Shown piece after piece: positions 1 through 10,000 of a DNA stretch of 64,000 bases. How positions within the stretch are numbered: the stretch's first letter is position 1; each line of letters opens with the position of its first letter. The notes beneath the pieces were generated by a model. The model made no database searches and was not told the origin of the DNA. It saw only the letters and a list, made by a program, of their open reading frames with translations. The stretch spans positions 112,997,966 to 113,061,965 of the forward strand of contig NC_052018.1 in NCBI RefSeq assembly GCF_015832195.1, written 5' to 3'. This DNA is from Motacilla alba alba (taxonomy: Eukaryota > Chordata > Aves > Passeriformes > Motacillidae). A program made the position numbers and the translations under genes.

Positions 1-746
1 AAATAATGGATCGTGCAGATCCTAATATGGGCACTAAAAACAAAGGCTGTACTAATAAATACTGGGAAAGGACCCACTGCTTCCTGAAGACTGATAGCCA
101 GATTTCTTTCTGCATGCCTTTTGCATCCTGTTGATGATATGACACTTTTTCCCCAGTAATGTCCAAGACACATTCTGCATTAATCCGATAATGTAACTTT
201 CCATGATCTAGCCCTAAGAAATGTAATTTAACTTGTTTTCCCTCCCTCTCTGACTCCCTTTGACAACTGACTTTTTCCTAATGGTTTCTCCAACCCAAGA
301 AATCTGGCACAAGTTGTTTTATTGTTCTTAGAGCAACGTTTGTGGTGTGTTTGATGTGTGATTAACTATCTGAAGCTCAATGAAGGCCTTGCTCTTTCAA
401 AGGCTTATCCATGATCCATACTACACCTGATGGGGTCTTGTCAAAGCCGGTGGGAGTATGGACACCACTCCAGTTAAATCCACATGAATTTGAAGGATTT
501 GGGTACCCAAGGATGGTACCCAAAACCAGCCTTGTGACTGCACGTTCCTCCAGCTTTGCAATGACTGCATGGAAATTGATAGGCACTTTGGATGCGTGGT
601 GCTAATCCGGGAAAGAAAGGAGTACGGTCTTGAATTGTGCAAAAATGCCTTGTTAATTCCCCTCCTGCCTGGTGTGGTACTTTCCCCATCCTGTAGCACT
701 GGTCACATCAGATACACCTGAAGACAGCTTGTCTCTTTTGTTGTAG
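1..746 (+). other. PLCB1: Last intron of PLCB1 (3' part)
   Basis: Non-coding DNA that ends in a pyrimidine-rich tract (about 731-744) and a TAG acceptor at 744-746 next to the PLCB1 terminal exon. No other exon could be supported here. In mammals a short alternative exon that creates the 'b' isoform lies upstream of this last exon, but nothing in these 746 bases can be identified as that exon. Open frames around 377-699 on both strands overlap each other, match no family I know and look like chance. Confidence 0.8.
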
Positions 747-977
747 TTGCAGGTGGAACTTGATCAGGAATATCAAGACAAATTCAAAAGACTGCCTTTG
801 GAAATTCTGGAGTTCGTACAGGAAGCCATGAAAGGGAAAATCAGTGAGGATGGAGACCACAGTTCTGCCCCCTCTTCCCTGGCATCTGACAGTGGAAAAT
901 CAAACCATAAACCTCCACAAAGTGAGGAGGAATTGGAAGAAGATAACCAAGAAAAAGTGTTTGATACTACTTTTTAA
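747..977 (+). CDS. PLCB1: PLCB1 terminal coding exon, long isoform C-terminus
   Basis: This exon encodes the last 76 residues of phospholipase C beta-1, the Gq- and G-beta-gamma-activated enzyme that cleaves PIP2 into IP3 and diacylglycerol at the plasma membrane, with a further nuclear pool. The stretches [20 protein letters not shown] and MKGKISED match the end of the C-terminal coiled-coil domain of vertebrate PLCB1 as I remember it. After them come a serine-rich linker and an acidic tail, [18 protein letters not shown], then TAA at 975-977. From memory the mammalian long isoform has about 75 residues here and diverges from the short isoform near residue 1142, which fits an exon starting with Leu-Gln at 747. 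The catalytic X/Y domains, C2 and most of the coiled coil lie upstream of the window. The final DTTF is a class I PDZ ligand; mammals have DTPL. A second acceptor, CAG at 750-752, would remove Leu-Gln and keep the frame. The first codon here is TTG inside a spliced message, not a start codon. Confidence 0.93.
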   Translation: MQVELDQEYQDKFKRLPLEILEFVQEAMKGKISEDGDHSSAPSSLASDSGKSNHKPPQSEEELEEDNQEKVFDTTF

Positions 978-1680
978 CTGCCCAAGAAACAATCAGTGCA
1001 CCGGGGCGCACCATTCCCAACTGCCCGTCTCCGCTCTCCCGGGGTGAGCTGCCGCCGAGCGCTTCGGGAGGCAGGAGCAATCTGCATTCGAGTGCACATT
1101 TCCCCAAAGGAACATTTTATAAAAAGTATTCTGCAAAGGTCTTCATTCTCATTCTTCATCTGATTATTGTTCTAAAGCTTAGTGCAGTTGTAATGGGAAA
1201 ATTAATATGTTAACCTCCCTCTTCTCTTTATTTTTCTTTCTTTTTTTTTTTTTTTTGGCCAGTTTACAATGGGTAATTTTCTGGCCATGTTCACTGTTAA
1301 GAATGTTTAATGAAGACCAGTGTATTGTACAGAGAAAAGTGTGTGCAGATTTGTTTTTGGAGTGCCAGAGCAAAGTGCTCCAAACTAATAGAGATCCTGG
1401 CGAATATTACAACAGTACTTAATCATATTTGTTTCCTTCTTTATAACTGCACCTTGACAGCCGTACCATCCTTTTACATTTGCACTGAAACCTGGGATCC
1501 TTTTTAGCTCTGCAAGCACTGGTGGCTTGCTGTCTTGATATTATGTTCATCCCATGGAGAGACATATATTTGCTGCTGAAAATCCTTGGAACTGTGGGGA
1601 CGAGAGGAAAACGGAGAGAAGAACCCGCGTGGAGATTGTCGGTGTCTGTGTCCGTCTGAGTTTGTCACACCGTGTGAGTG

Positions 1681-1755
1681 CATATATGTTTGTATATATA
1701 TCCATATATATATATAGCTATATGTGCACACACATCTGTCTATATACACACACAG
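1681..1755. repeat. TA/CA-rich microsatellite in PLCB1 3' UTR
   Basis: Interrupted ATAT and CACA runs make up this stretch, for example ATATATATATAG followed by CACACACA. It is a simple low-complexity repeat, with no sign of a longer unit. Confidence 0.85.
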
Positions 1756-2690
1756 CATGTTGCTATTTGAAGTTGATGTGGTCTCTTGGCCAAATGAAAT
1801 GTTTCAGGGATCCGTGAGTAGGGAGAATCTTTCCGAGAGCTAACATCTGGGTTATACTGCTATAGAATAATCATGGAATCATAGAATTCTTTTTGTGGTG
1901 TTAGTGGTGTAAATCAAAGTAGTTTTAGAATATAAATTTGATATATATTTTGCAGACTCGAAAGTATTGATTTTAAGTATCATATTTTAAGCTTACTGAA
2001 TTTGATAGGATTATAAAATGTTTAGGACTACAGTATTTGAAATCTAACAGAATCTTCCATTATTTTTAAGACTGAGGTTCAGTTTTACTAAGGTCTAAAA
2101 TTTAAAAGCAAAGTATAAAAACCTGACCACTGTTATTTAAAAATGTATATTAATCTGTTTAACTGACTTGTTAAAATAAGAACAATCAAAGTTAGCGTAC
2201 TGTATGATATGCATGAGAGAAGTAACAGCACATCCTGGGAAATTTCTATCAGATGACAGAGACACATTGTGAAAGTCAGGATATTTGAAAAGGTAAAGAA
2301 ATGCTGTTCTCTGGGTTCCCCCCCAGCAGAAATCGATTCACCCAACACCTCAGACAAACTGGGATTGTACCTGGGCCGGTGCACGATCCTTCCCCCCGGT
2401 GGAGGTGCCTTGGAACAAGGGAGGAGCCAGCCCAGAAGCCCCAGGCTGGCCTCCAGACACTTGATCCTGAGAGTTGTGCTCTCCTGCACCACTGGCTCAG
2501 GAGCTGGGCTGGGAATAACGTTCACACCCACGTCTGCAAGATCAGGGCCTTGCTTAGGGTTAACCGGCAATCGGAGAAAGCAATCCGTTCATAGGGAGGC
2601 ATTTTAACACATCCTAACAGTTGAGTTACCTTACTTCCATTCCCTCAGGAGTTTAGTACTTAAAGTAACTTATTTTATTTAAATTTAAGC

Positions 2691-2696
2691 AATAAA
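2691..2696 (+). terminator. PLCB1: Internal poly(A) signal AATAAA
   Basis: An AATAAA hexamer in the AU-rich 3' UTR. It could produce a shorter 3' UTR, but with no downstream GU-rich element obvious by eye its use is uncertain. Confidence 0.4.
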
Positions 2697-3059
2697 ATTC
2701 AAATCAAGCTTAAGTTTTCAGTTAAATAATGGTGTGTGTATATAAATATAAGTTCAAATCTTGGAAAACAAACAGTATTTTGATGTTTCCTTTTTAAACT
2801 TAGAGCAGAAAGAAAGAAAAATTGCACATTGTTTGGAGATCATATTTTGAATTAAACCGTTCTGGTTTATGACGATGAAATCAGTGCACATGAAATTCAA
2901 AAATCTGACTTTCATCTTAACGCTAGGAAAGGTGACTCCTCTGCTAATCCTAGTTTTGCACTTTGAAATCAATCTTAATCACTCATTGAAAATGTAGAGT
3001 TGAGATTTAATGCTGCATTTTATAAAGTTAAAATGACGTGTTGTCTAAATTATTACAAG

Positions 3060-3065
3060 AATAAA
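3060..3065 (+). terminator. PLCB1: Internal poly(A) signal AATAAA
   Basis: An AATAAA hexamer in the PLCB1 3' UTR, followed within 20 bases by GTGTTC. It is a candidate proximal polyadenylation site; use is unproven. Confidence 0.4.
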
Positions 3066-3263
3066 TTGACAGCAGTGTTCATACTAAAACTGAAACTATT
3101 GCATTGTAGAAGCGTTGTACAGTGCAGGCTTTTTGGGAAAATCCTGGCTCCTCTGAACCTCGGCACCACATTCCCGTGGACTTCAGGGGAGCCAGGACTT
3201 CGCCACAGTCCTCAGAGAAACTCGGGCAAATGCCAGTTAACCTTTTATTTATATTTAACAAGA

Positions 3264-3269
3264 AATAAA
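3264..3269 (+). terminator. PLCB1: Internal poly(A) signal AATAAA
   Basis: An AATAAA hexamer followed within about 10 bases by TGGTTGGGTT, a GU-rich stretch of the kind bound by CstF. It is the best-supported proximal site by context. Confidence 0.45.
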
Positions 3270-3605
3270 TAGACTGGTTGGGTTAAATATACTATCAGCT
3301 GTAGTCATTTTACAGTACGTTTGTATTTGACCATTTCCTGTACTCACATTTTTTTATATCTGTACAGTGCCACTTTCTGCAGGTGTAAGGTAGTGTGTAA
3401 TCCTGTACATCTTGCATCGTTCAAACTATTTCAGTGAAACCGATATCATTTAATATTGATATTACTTGAACTAGAGTAAGATAATGACAAAAGGGTCTTT
3501 ATGATGTGCAAGTCTTGTGCCTTTTACGTATTTGCCTTGTTCCGTGTTGAATGTGTGGAAATGCTGTATTGTGGACTTTCTGCTGTATAGAATAGAGCTG
3601 TCTAT

Positions 3606-3611
3606 ATTAAA
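3606..3611 (+). terminator. PLCB1: Variant poly(A) signal ATTAAA
   Basis: ATTAAA is the commonest variant signal. It lies shortly after a U-rich stretch with TGTGTGG (about 3552-3558). Confidence 0.35.
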
Positions 3612-3907
3612 CTAGGTCGTGCACTTCAGATATCTTTACACTACTGAAAATAGCTTGGTTTTGGCAGTATAAACAGAATTTTAAAAATTCTAATGAAGGC
3701 CAGACATTTTAGACTTAACATGTTCATAATTATGTTAATTAATGCTCATGTATTAGCTAAACATTCACTGACAGATAACTAAAGGGACATCATTGCTTGC
3801 CTTTCTTTGAAATCAGTGTTGCTCTTGTACATTGTATTAATAGTGTCTGTGATTGATTAGTCCTTGATGATTTGCTTTCAGAGTAGGATGAAATATTCCA
3901 GTTAACA

Positions 3908-3915
3908 TGTACATA
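3908..3915 (+). promoter_or_regulatory. PLCB1: Pumilio-type site TGTACATA in 3' UTR
   Basis: The sequence matches the Pumilio consensus UGUANAUA exactly. Pumilio proteins repress or destabilise messages, often in neurons, where PLCB1 is abundant. A partial match, TGTACATT, lies near 3825. One eight-base match in 3 kb of AU-rich UTR can occur by chance. Confidence 0.4.
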
Positions 3916-4048
3916 TTTTTTCGGTTCCTCAATCTATGATTGTTTCAGAGGCATAATTCACATTTTTGTAAAAATTCTATGCAATTTTGTGGCATGATGT
4001 TTCTTCCACTTGTAATTTTATGTGCTTACATTACAGATCCAAAGGACA

Positions 4049-4054
4049 AATAAA
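4049..4054 (+). terminator. PLCB1: Distal poly(A) signal of PLCB1
   Basis: AATAAA sits where AU-rich UTR sequence gives way to GC-richer intergenic DNA. Cleavage would fall at about 4066-4075, followed by the T-rich CCGTTTTCTCCGTTCGTT. The UTR length this implies fits mammalian PLCB1, so it is the likely main 3' end. Confidence 0.7.
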
Positions 4055-4072
4055 AATTTCTTAACACAAGCC

Positions 4073-7000
4073 CCGTTTTCTCCGTTCGTTGACTCAAGAG
4101 CCTCAGTTGACTCAGGAGACCTTACCCTGAGCCCCTTGCTGGCAGGAGGGGCAGTGCCAGGAGAGGGCAGGGACATTTCCCTGCAGGCTTTTGTGTGCAC
4201 ACCAACAGCAAGAAATTGCACATGCCTGTGCTTCCAGCCCCTGCCCATGCCAGCACACTGAGCATTTGCTGCTGCTCTGAAACAATGGGCAGCAAAAAGC
4301 AGTGTGCAGGAGCCAATGGACTGGTAAGAATATGTGTTGGTTTACGGGAAGGCTTTTGCAGGAGAGCTGGGATGTGATTTCCAGGCATACCGATAAACTG
4401 CCTCAACATATTACAGCACCTGTGCTTCTGTTCCACTGCCCCAGCTGTTTCGCTCATCACCTTCTTTACCTCCTTTCTGCATACACGCAGCAGAGATGAT
4501 GGACTGCAAGCACTGGCAGGAGGAGGGGATGATGCGCTGCACGGGATGGTGCCGCAGCGGGTCCTTGCACCATGCGGTCGGTGTGGATGCAGCAGAGGGG
4601 ACTGTGATGGACAGGCCAGACCAGATGATCTCACAGCATCTCATGGCCTTAAGATCTGTTGCTCTTAGAATAATGTTCTTTTCTTAGAGCATTTATCCCC
4701 CCAGGAGGGCACTTTCACATGTGATCACCCCAAGGCTGTGATTCCCCTTGGAAAGGCTTTCTAATGTCCTCTTAATTGCCAGGGTCACTAAAGTAACCCT
4801 GAATGGTGACTCAGCCATATGGGATGTCTCCCAGAGAACGAGTCACCTCTCTCCAAGGGTGTAAATCAGCCAAACTGTGGCATACCAGGAGCCCTCAGCA
4901 ATAAATAAACTCAAGCCAAGGGCTCTTGCAGCTCGCCACCAGCTGAGCAGAGCAGATGAACTCGCTGGCAGGAGGCAGAGCCAGGCTGTGCAGCCTGAGG
5001 TAAGATCCTCTCTGACTCACAGAGTGCAGCCTCGGGGAGCAGCTGAGACACAGCTCCAGCGAGGAGCAGCCGTGCCTGTGGCGTGCACATCTCCATCGAC
5101 AGGGCAGTGATCTCTGCAGAGCTGGGTGAAAAACCTCTCCTGATGGGAAGGGACTTGTAGGAGTGGGAAAGAGCCTGCGTTCCTCTCAGTAAATAAATAT
5201 TACACTCTGCTTTCGCTTTGCTGCCGCAGAGCCTCCCTCTGATCGTGAAGCCCGAGACCGCAGCCCAGCCGTCAGCAGGGCTGTTTGCTGCCCTGATTTA
5301 TGGGCTGCAAGCGACCACGGAGTCCCCTCATGCCACTGCTGTCCTCTGTGCCATGCTCGGAAACCTGCAGCAGGTGCCAGGCCCGGCTGGAGAGGAGGGG
5401 AGGGAGAGAAGTCCTTTCCTGCTCCCCAGGAGAGGTTTCCCTGCACCTGCGGAAGTGCTGGGACTGGGGAACCCTGGGCAGGGCTGGGGATGCTGCAGAG
5501 TGGCACAGGCTGTCCCGTGTCACCTGTGCTGGTGCCACAGGTGGAGGGGTGCCATGAAATGCCACTGGGCTGTGGCAGCCCAGGCCTGTGCTCTGCACTG
5601 TGAGAAACCCTGTGCTGCCTCTGGCACAGGACCCGACTTAGCTGGGTGCATGAGAGCGTTCACCAGTGCGAGGCTCCTACATCTTGTGGCTATTAGCTCC
5701 TTTTATTATGTTAGGGGTCTAGAAATAGGAAGAAAACACCCTGGTATTGCCCTGGTAGCAACAAAATAATTGCTCTGCTTTCCCTGAGGAAATCCAGCTT
5801 TGGGCGTTCGCTCTCCCTTTCCATAAAAAGAAACTGTTTTCTATTGCCATAATTTAAAACCCGTATCTGTTTTAAAATTCCTGTTCCCTCAGACCAGTGA
5901 CAGACTGGGGAGCCCTGATAACTTTCTTGTGTCAAGGTAACTAATGAGAGGGAAATTATCTGGCTCTCCATGGAAATGCTGCAGTTCTCAACTATTTGAA
6001 GAAAGATGCAACTCCTCACCTCATACTGAGACTGGCTCTGCAAAGGGGATGCCAGTGGGGCCAGAAGGGGTCCAGGGCACGGGGACAGGCATTTGCTGAT
6101 GTTAAACACAGTGGTAAAAATCTTGTGTTTTACCTGGCCCTGCTTCAGTATGCATTAAGGTGAATTTGGCACAATTATCGTTATCTTGCTTCATGGAGCT
6201 AATAGAGTTAAATACCTCTTTTCTCCATATTCACTGAGATCGCTGCAGCAAAGCCCTCTTTGTCAAAACACAGCACTACCTTAAAAACAGTTGTATGAAA
6301 ACCAGCACCTGACCTGCATGTGAAATGAGGAGTGTGTTTCTGTACAAACGATTGCTCCTGCAGGTTGCTGCCTTCCCCTCGGGCCGCACTTGGCTTTCCC
6401 AGCCTTTCCCATCGGCTGGCACTAGCTGCCGCTCTGCAGCAGCCTCCGGGCTGCAGGGAGCCAGGGGCAGCCTGGCTGTCCCCGGCACTGGACAATCGAC
6501 AGGCAGGGCCTGATCCGGATCCCGCTCATGCCTCTGCCTGAGCGGCTGTTTCCAGCTCAGCCCCAAAATGCATGAGAACTGCCTGATGTTTGATCTCTGT
6601 TTGCAATGCCGATGCACACTGCACGTCTTGTTTGTTCCCTGCTCACTTGGTTTTTCAGTGCTCTGGAGCACTGCCAAAAGTAAAGGACCAGCTCTACAAA
6701 ACAACACTTACAGCTTTTTGTAAGTTCTTCAATATTTCTTAAAGAAACACAAAGGGTATTTCTTGAGCAGTCTGTCTAATCCAATGCACACAGCACAGTG
6801 CTCTTGATCCCCTTGTTAGCTCCACAGCAATTAGTACCCAGTGTTCTGAGCTCTTTGTGCCACAAACTTCTTCAAGTGTCAGAATTCACTAGCCAGGTAC
6901 TATTATTGATTTTTAGCCTATGTGGAATAAAGAGTGAAAAATCCAATACTGTTTTTCAAGAAGAGCCGTTTCATACTTTCATAATAGATATCATAAAATT

Positions 7001-10000
7001 CCATCAATTACTGGGGTCTCTTCAGGGGACCTAATTATTGTGCTATGCATACCTAGTCTGAAAACTTAATAATATCTCCAGATGCTGCCAAAAGTCCTTT
7101 GGAGGTCTTACATTCCACGAGGGAACCCTCTGCTCTGCTTGGCTTTTTTTCTTTCTTTTAAATGAACTATCAAATGTTCAGTGAGGGAGATGAACTGGAA
7201 AGCCTGCATTCACACAAATTCAAGGTGGTACTGTTCCCGTAAGGCAGGGAGGGAGAGGGGGTATTTATTTTATTTTTTAATAATTAGATCATGTGGGATT
7301 TGCCTTAGGTCACCTATGTAATGGTGACCGCCCAGTGTCACACACTCAAGGAGCTGCAGACAGATCCCTCCATTGCTGTAGCAATTGTCAGTGCTGTAGC
7401 AATTAATGGGCAGCTTTGGGGTTGCTTTTTTTGGGGGAGAGGTTATCCTAGCAGAAGGTGAATGCTAACAGAAGCAAAGTTTTTTTAGTGACTCCTTGCG
7501 TGAAGGCAACAAGATCCTGGGGGAGCACTGGGCATATACATGGACTGCTTGATGAACGCCCAGCAGAGCAGCAGGTCCCAGCCCAGCACAAAAGCATTCT
7601 GGCTGATTGCCATCACACTGGCTGAGGTGTTCTGGAGTGTTTCCCCTCCTTCACGGCTCCAGGCTCCAAGGCCTGTTGCAGTCTGTGGCACTGTGTCAGA
7701 GGGAAACAGGAGTTTGTGCTCCCAGCATGAACTGCAGCCCTCAGCCCTCTGCAAAAGGTGACGTGTGGCCCATGGGAAGACAAAACAGAGCCACAGAACA
7801 AGCTCCCATCTTCCCATTTTCACATCCAGATGGCTGTTATGAAACAAGGAAACATGATGTGCCTGTCTGAGAGGACAAAACCACGCTGGTGGATCTTGCT
7901 AATCCCTTCATGTCTGAACCCCAACTCCTCTTGGGTGCATTACTCATCCCTGTGGCTCTCCAAACAACCAGATTTTCCTTTAGATGTCTGATTTTGCTGA
8001 AAGATCTGAGAAATGCTCAAGGGCATAAATTATTCTTTTCGTAGCCTGTGATAATGTATGATTCTTAAATTGCCACCAGATCTGCCTCCTTCAGATAGTG
8101 GAATGAAAATAATGCTGTGCTTGCCCCGAGCCAGGAGGAGGATCTGGTCCAAGCCACGTCGTCTTCCAGCAACCCAGCAGCATCGTGGATGCAGATGGTG
8201 AGGATGCTGGGACAAATGCAAGGGTTGGAGGATCAGAACTCAATATCAGCCACTCAAACTAATTTCTTATTTCAGTCCTCAGAATTGGGACCAGGTTTGT
8301 AGGGAAGCTCAGTCTGTCAGTATGGTGTAAATCAGTGTGACATGTACACTGCGGGGTGATGGAGCACTGGTGTCCAGTAGGACAGGAGGTGGTTTCTTCC
8401 TCCCTCCCACTCAAAACCCAAACTGGGACATCCATAAAGCCTCCTTTAAATAAAAACTTCATTTTCATTTGTAATTATAAAAATTATCTCCACTGATATT
8501 TCTGGTGCTTACAGCAGTTACTAGTTGCATGTTTGCAACCTTCCTTGACCAGAAGCAGATGTGGGACCATTATGAGCTGTGAAATGGAAACTGTTTTCAC
8601 ATGACTCAAGGAGATGATACTTGCAAAAAAATCAATCACCATCATAGCACCTGCAGCAAAATCAGAGTTAGCAACCCCAAATCAGTGAAGGCTGCAAAGC
8701 CACCAACACAGGGAGCTGTAGAAGACAGGTAATTGATTTAAAGCATGCAGTGTTTATATAAAATGGGGGGAAACCAGTCAGAGGATGTTCCTGTACAACC
8801 ATTTTGGGTTTCCTGGCTGGCATTCCTTACCAGCAGAAATACAGGCATCAGCCAACAGTACCTGATCCTGCTTTCCCTGGCAAAATTGCAGTTTGCCACA
8901 AGTTACAGCGGGAGTGGGACTGGTCTAACAATGAAACACATCCATTTCCCAGGCAGCTTTCTGTGGGAGCCACACTGTGGCTTTGATTGCAGATGGAGCG
9001 CATCCAGGCACGCTGACAGCCAGGCACTCGTGATCACGGTGGCTGCATCCGGGCTAAATCCCTGCTCTCCCTACAGGAGACTTGTAAGGCAAGAAGCACA
9101 GGCATCAACACACAGTTTAGGCACAGGTCTGCCAAGACCCTTCCTATTGCCACAAGGATATTTCTGCCATATGTGAGCCAAAAGAAAAAAAAAAGCATAT
9201 TAATTTAATAGTGGAGGAGACATTCTTCCACACTCATTTATTGTAACTGATGAAAAGGCTGTAATGCAAATCGTTGTGCCAAGCTGCCTGTGCTAGCCAA
9301 CATTTTGGCATGCAACATTCCTATCTAGGCAGCTTTTAATTATTAATCATTTCAAGTGTTTTGAGGTTGAATTTCCCTGGATTTTAACTGATGGGTTATC
9401 ATGGATATTAAACACTGAGCCCAAGTGTCAACATGAGGGCGTTGGCGGTGATCTCACACCGCTACTTCTGGCTGTGGGTGGCTGCAGAGGATGACAGCTG
9501 AAACTGCACAGGGGAGAAACTCTCAAATGTGTATCCATATCAGACAGGCCCTGTGGGTTGGCATTTCTGCATTGCTCTCCATTACAGTAATTGATTCTTA
9601 GCCAGTGACCTAGGTTCAAACAAAACTAAAGCTTCTGCTTTTCCCACGTTCACTTGCAGAGGTTTGGGGATGTGTGCGATCATTTCCAAGAGTTTATTGT
9701 TGTTGGCCAAGTAGGACTTTCCATGGATAAGAGAAGATACAACTGGAAACAGAGAGCTCCTCGTTCAACACTAAGTGATTCCAGTCACGTGGGATAATTT
9801 CAAATGGATCTCAGTGTGAGTGAGCCAATGATCACGTGCCCGTACCCTGAGACAGTGACTGATCTGAAAAATGATACGTCCATGTAACCCTGGGATCAGA
9901 AGAGTTTGCTTCTTGTATTTCCAACTATTTGCCAAAGCTGAACAACTCCAGCTCTAGCAACTATTGATAGAATATGATCATTTCAAAAGAGAAAGATTTT

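Larger units (their letters stand above)
978..4072 (+). other. PLCB1: PLCB1 3' untranslated region
   Basis: A stretch of about 3.1 kb from the stop codon to the last strong poly(A) signal. The length agrees with the roughly 3 kb 3' UTR of mammalian PLCB1 as I remember it. Most of it is AU-rich. It contains a pyrimidine/U tract (about 1213-1256), a TA/CA-rich microsatellite (about 1681-1755), an AU-rich TTATTTATATTTA run (about 3245-3257) and a Pumilio-type site at 3908-3915. Two GC-rich patches stand out: a CpG cluster at about 1000-1075, just after the stop, and a GC-rich block at about 2300-2590. The exact 3' end is inferred from the signal at 4049-4054. Confidence 0.8.

Noticed and set aside
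377..699. Extra PLCB1 exon (short-isoform exon) in the left edge
   Set aside because: Frames exist on both strands, but no acceptor-donor pair with a recognisable PLCB1 peptide was found.
1861..1892. CR1-like tail (ATGGAATCATAGAATTC)
   Set aside because: Only the short octamer-like phrase is present. The neighbouring sequence has none of the CR1 3' body, so it is too weak to call.
4122..4634. Minus-strand 170-codon open frame just after PLCB1
   Set aside because: No family resemblance, biased Ser/Pro/Cys composition, overlapping open frames on the other strand, and a length near chance for GC-richer DNA.
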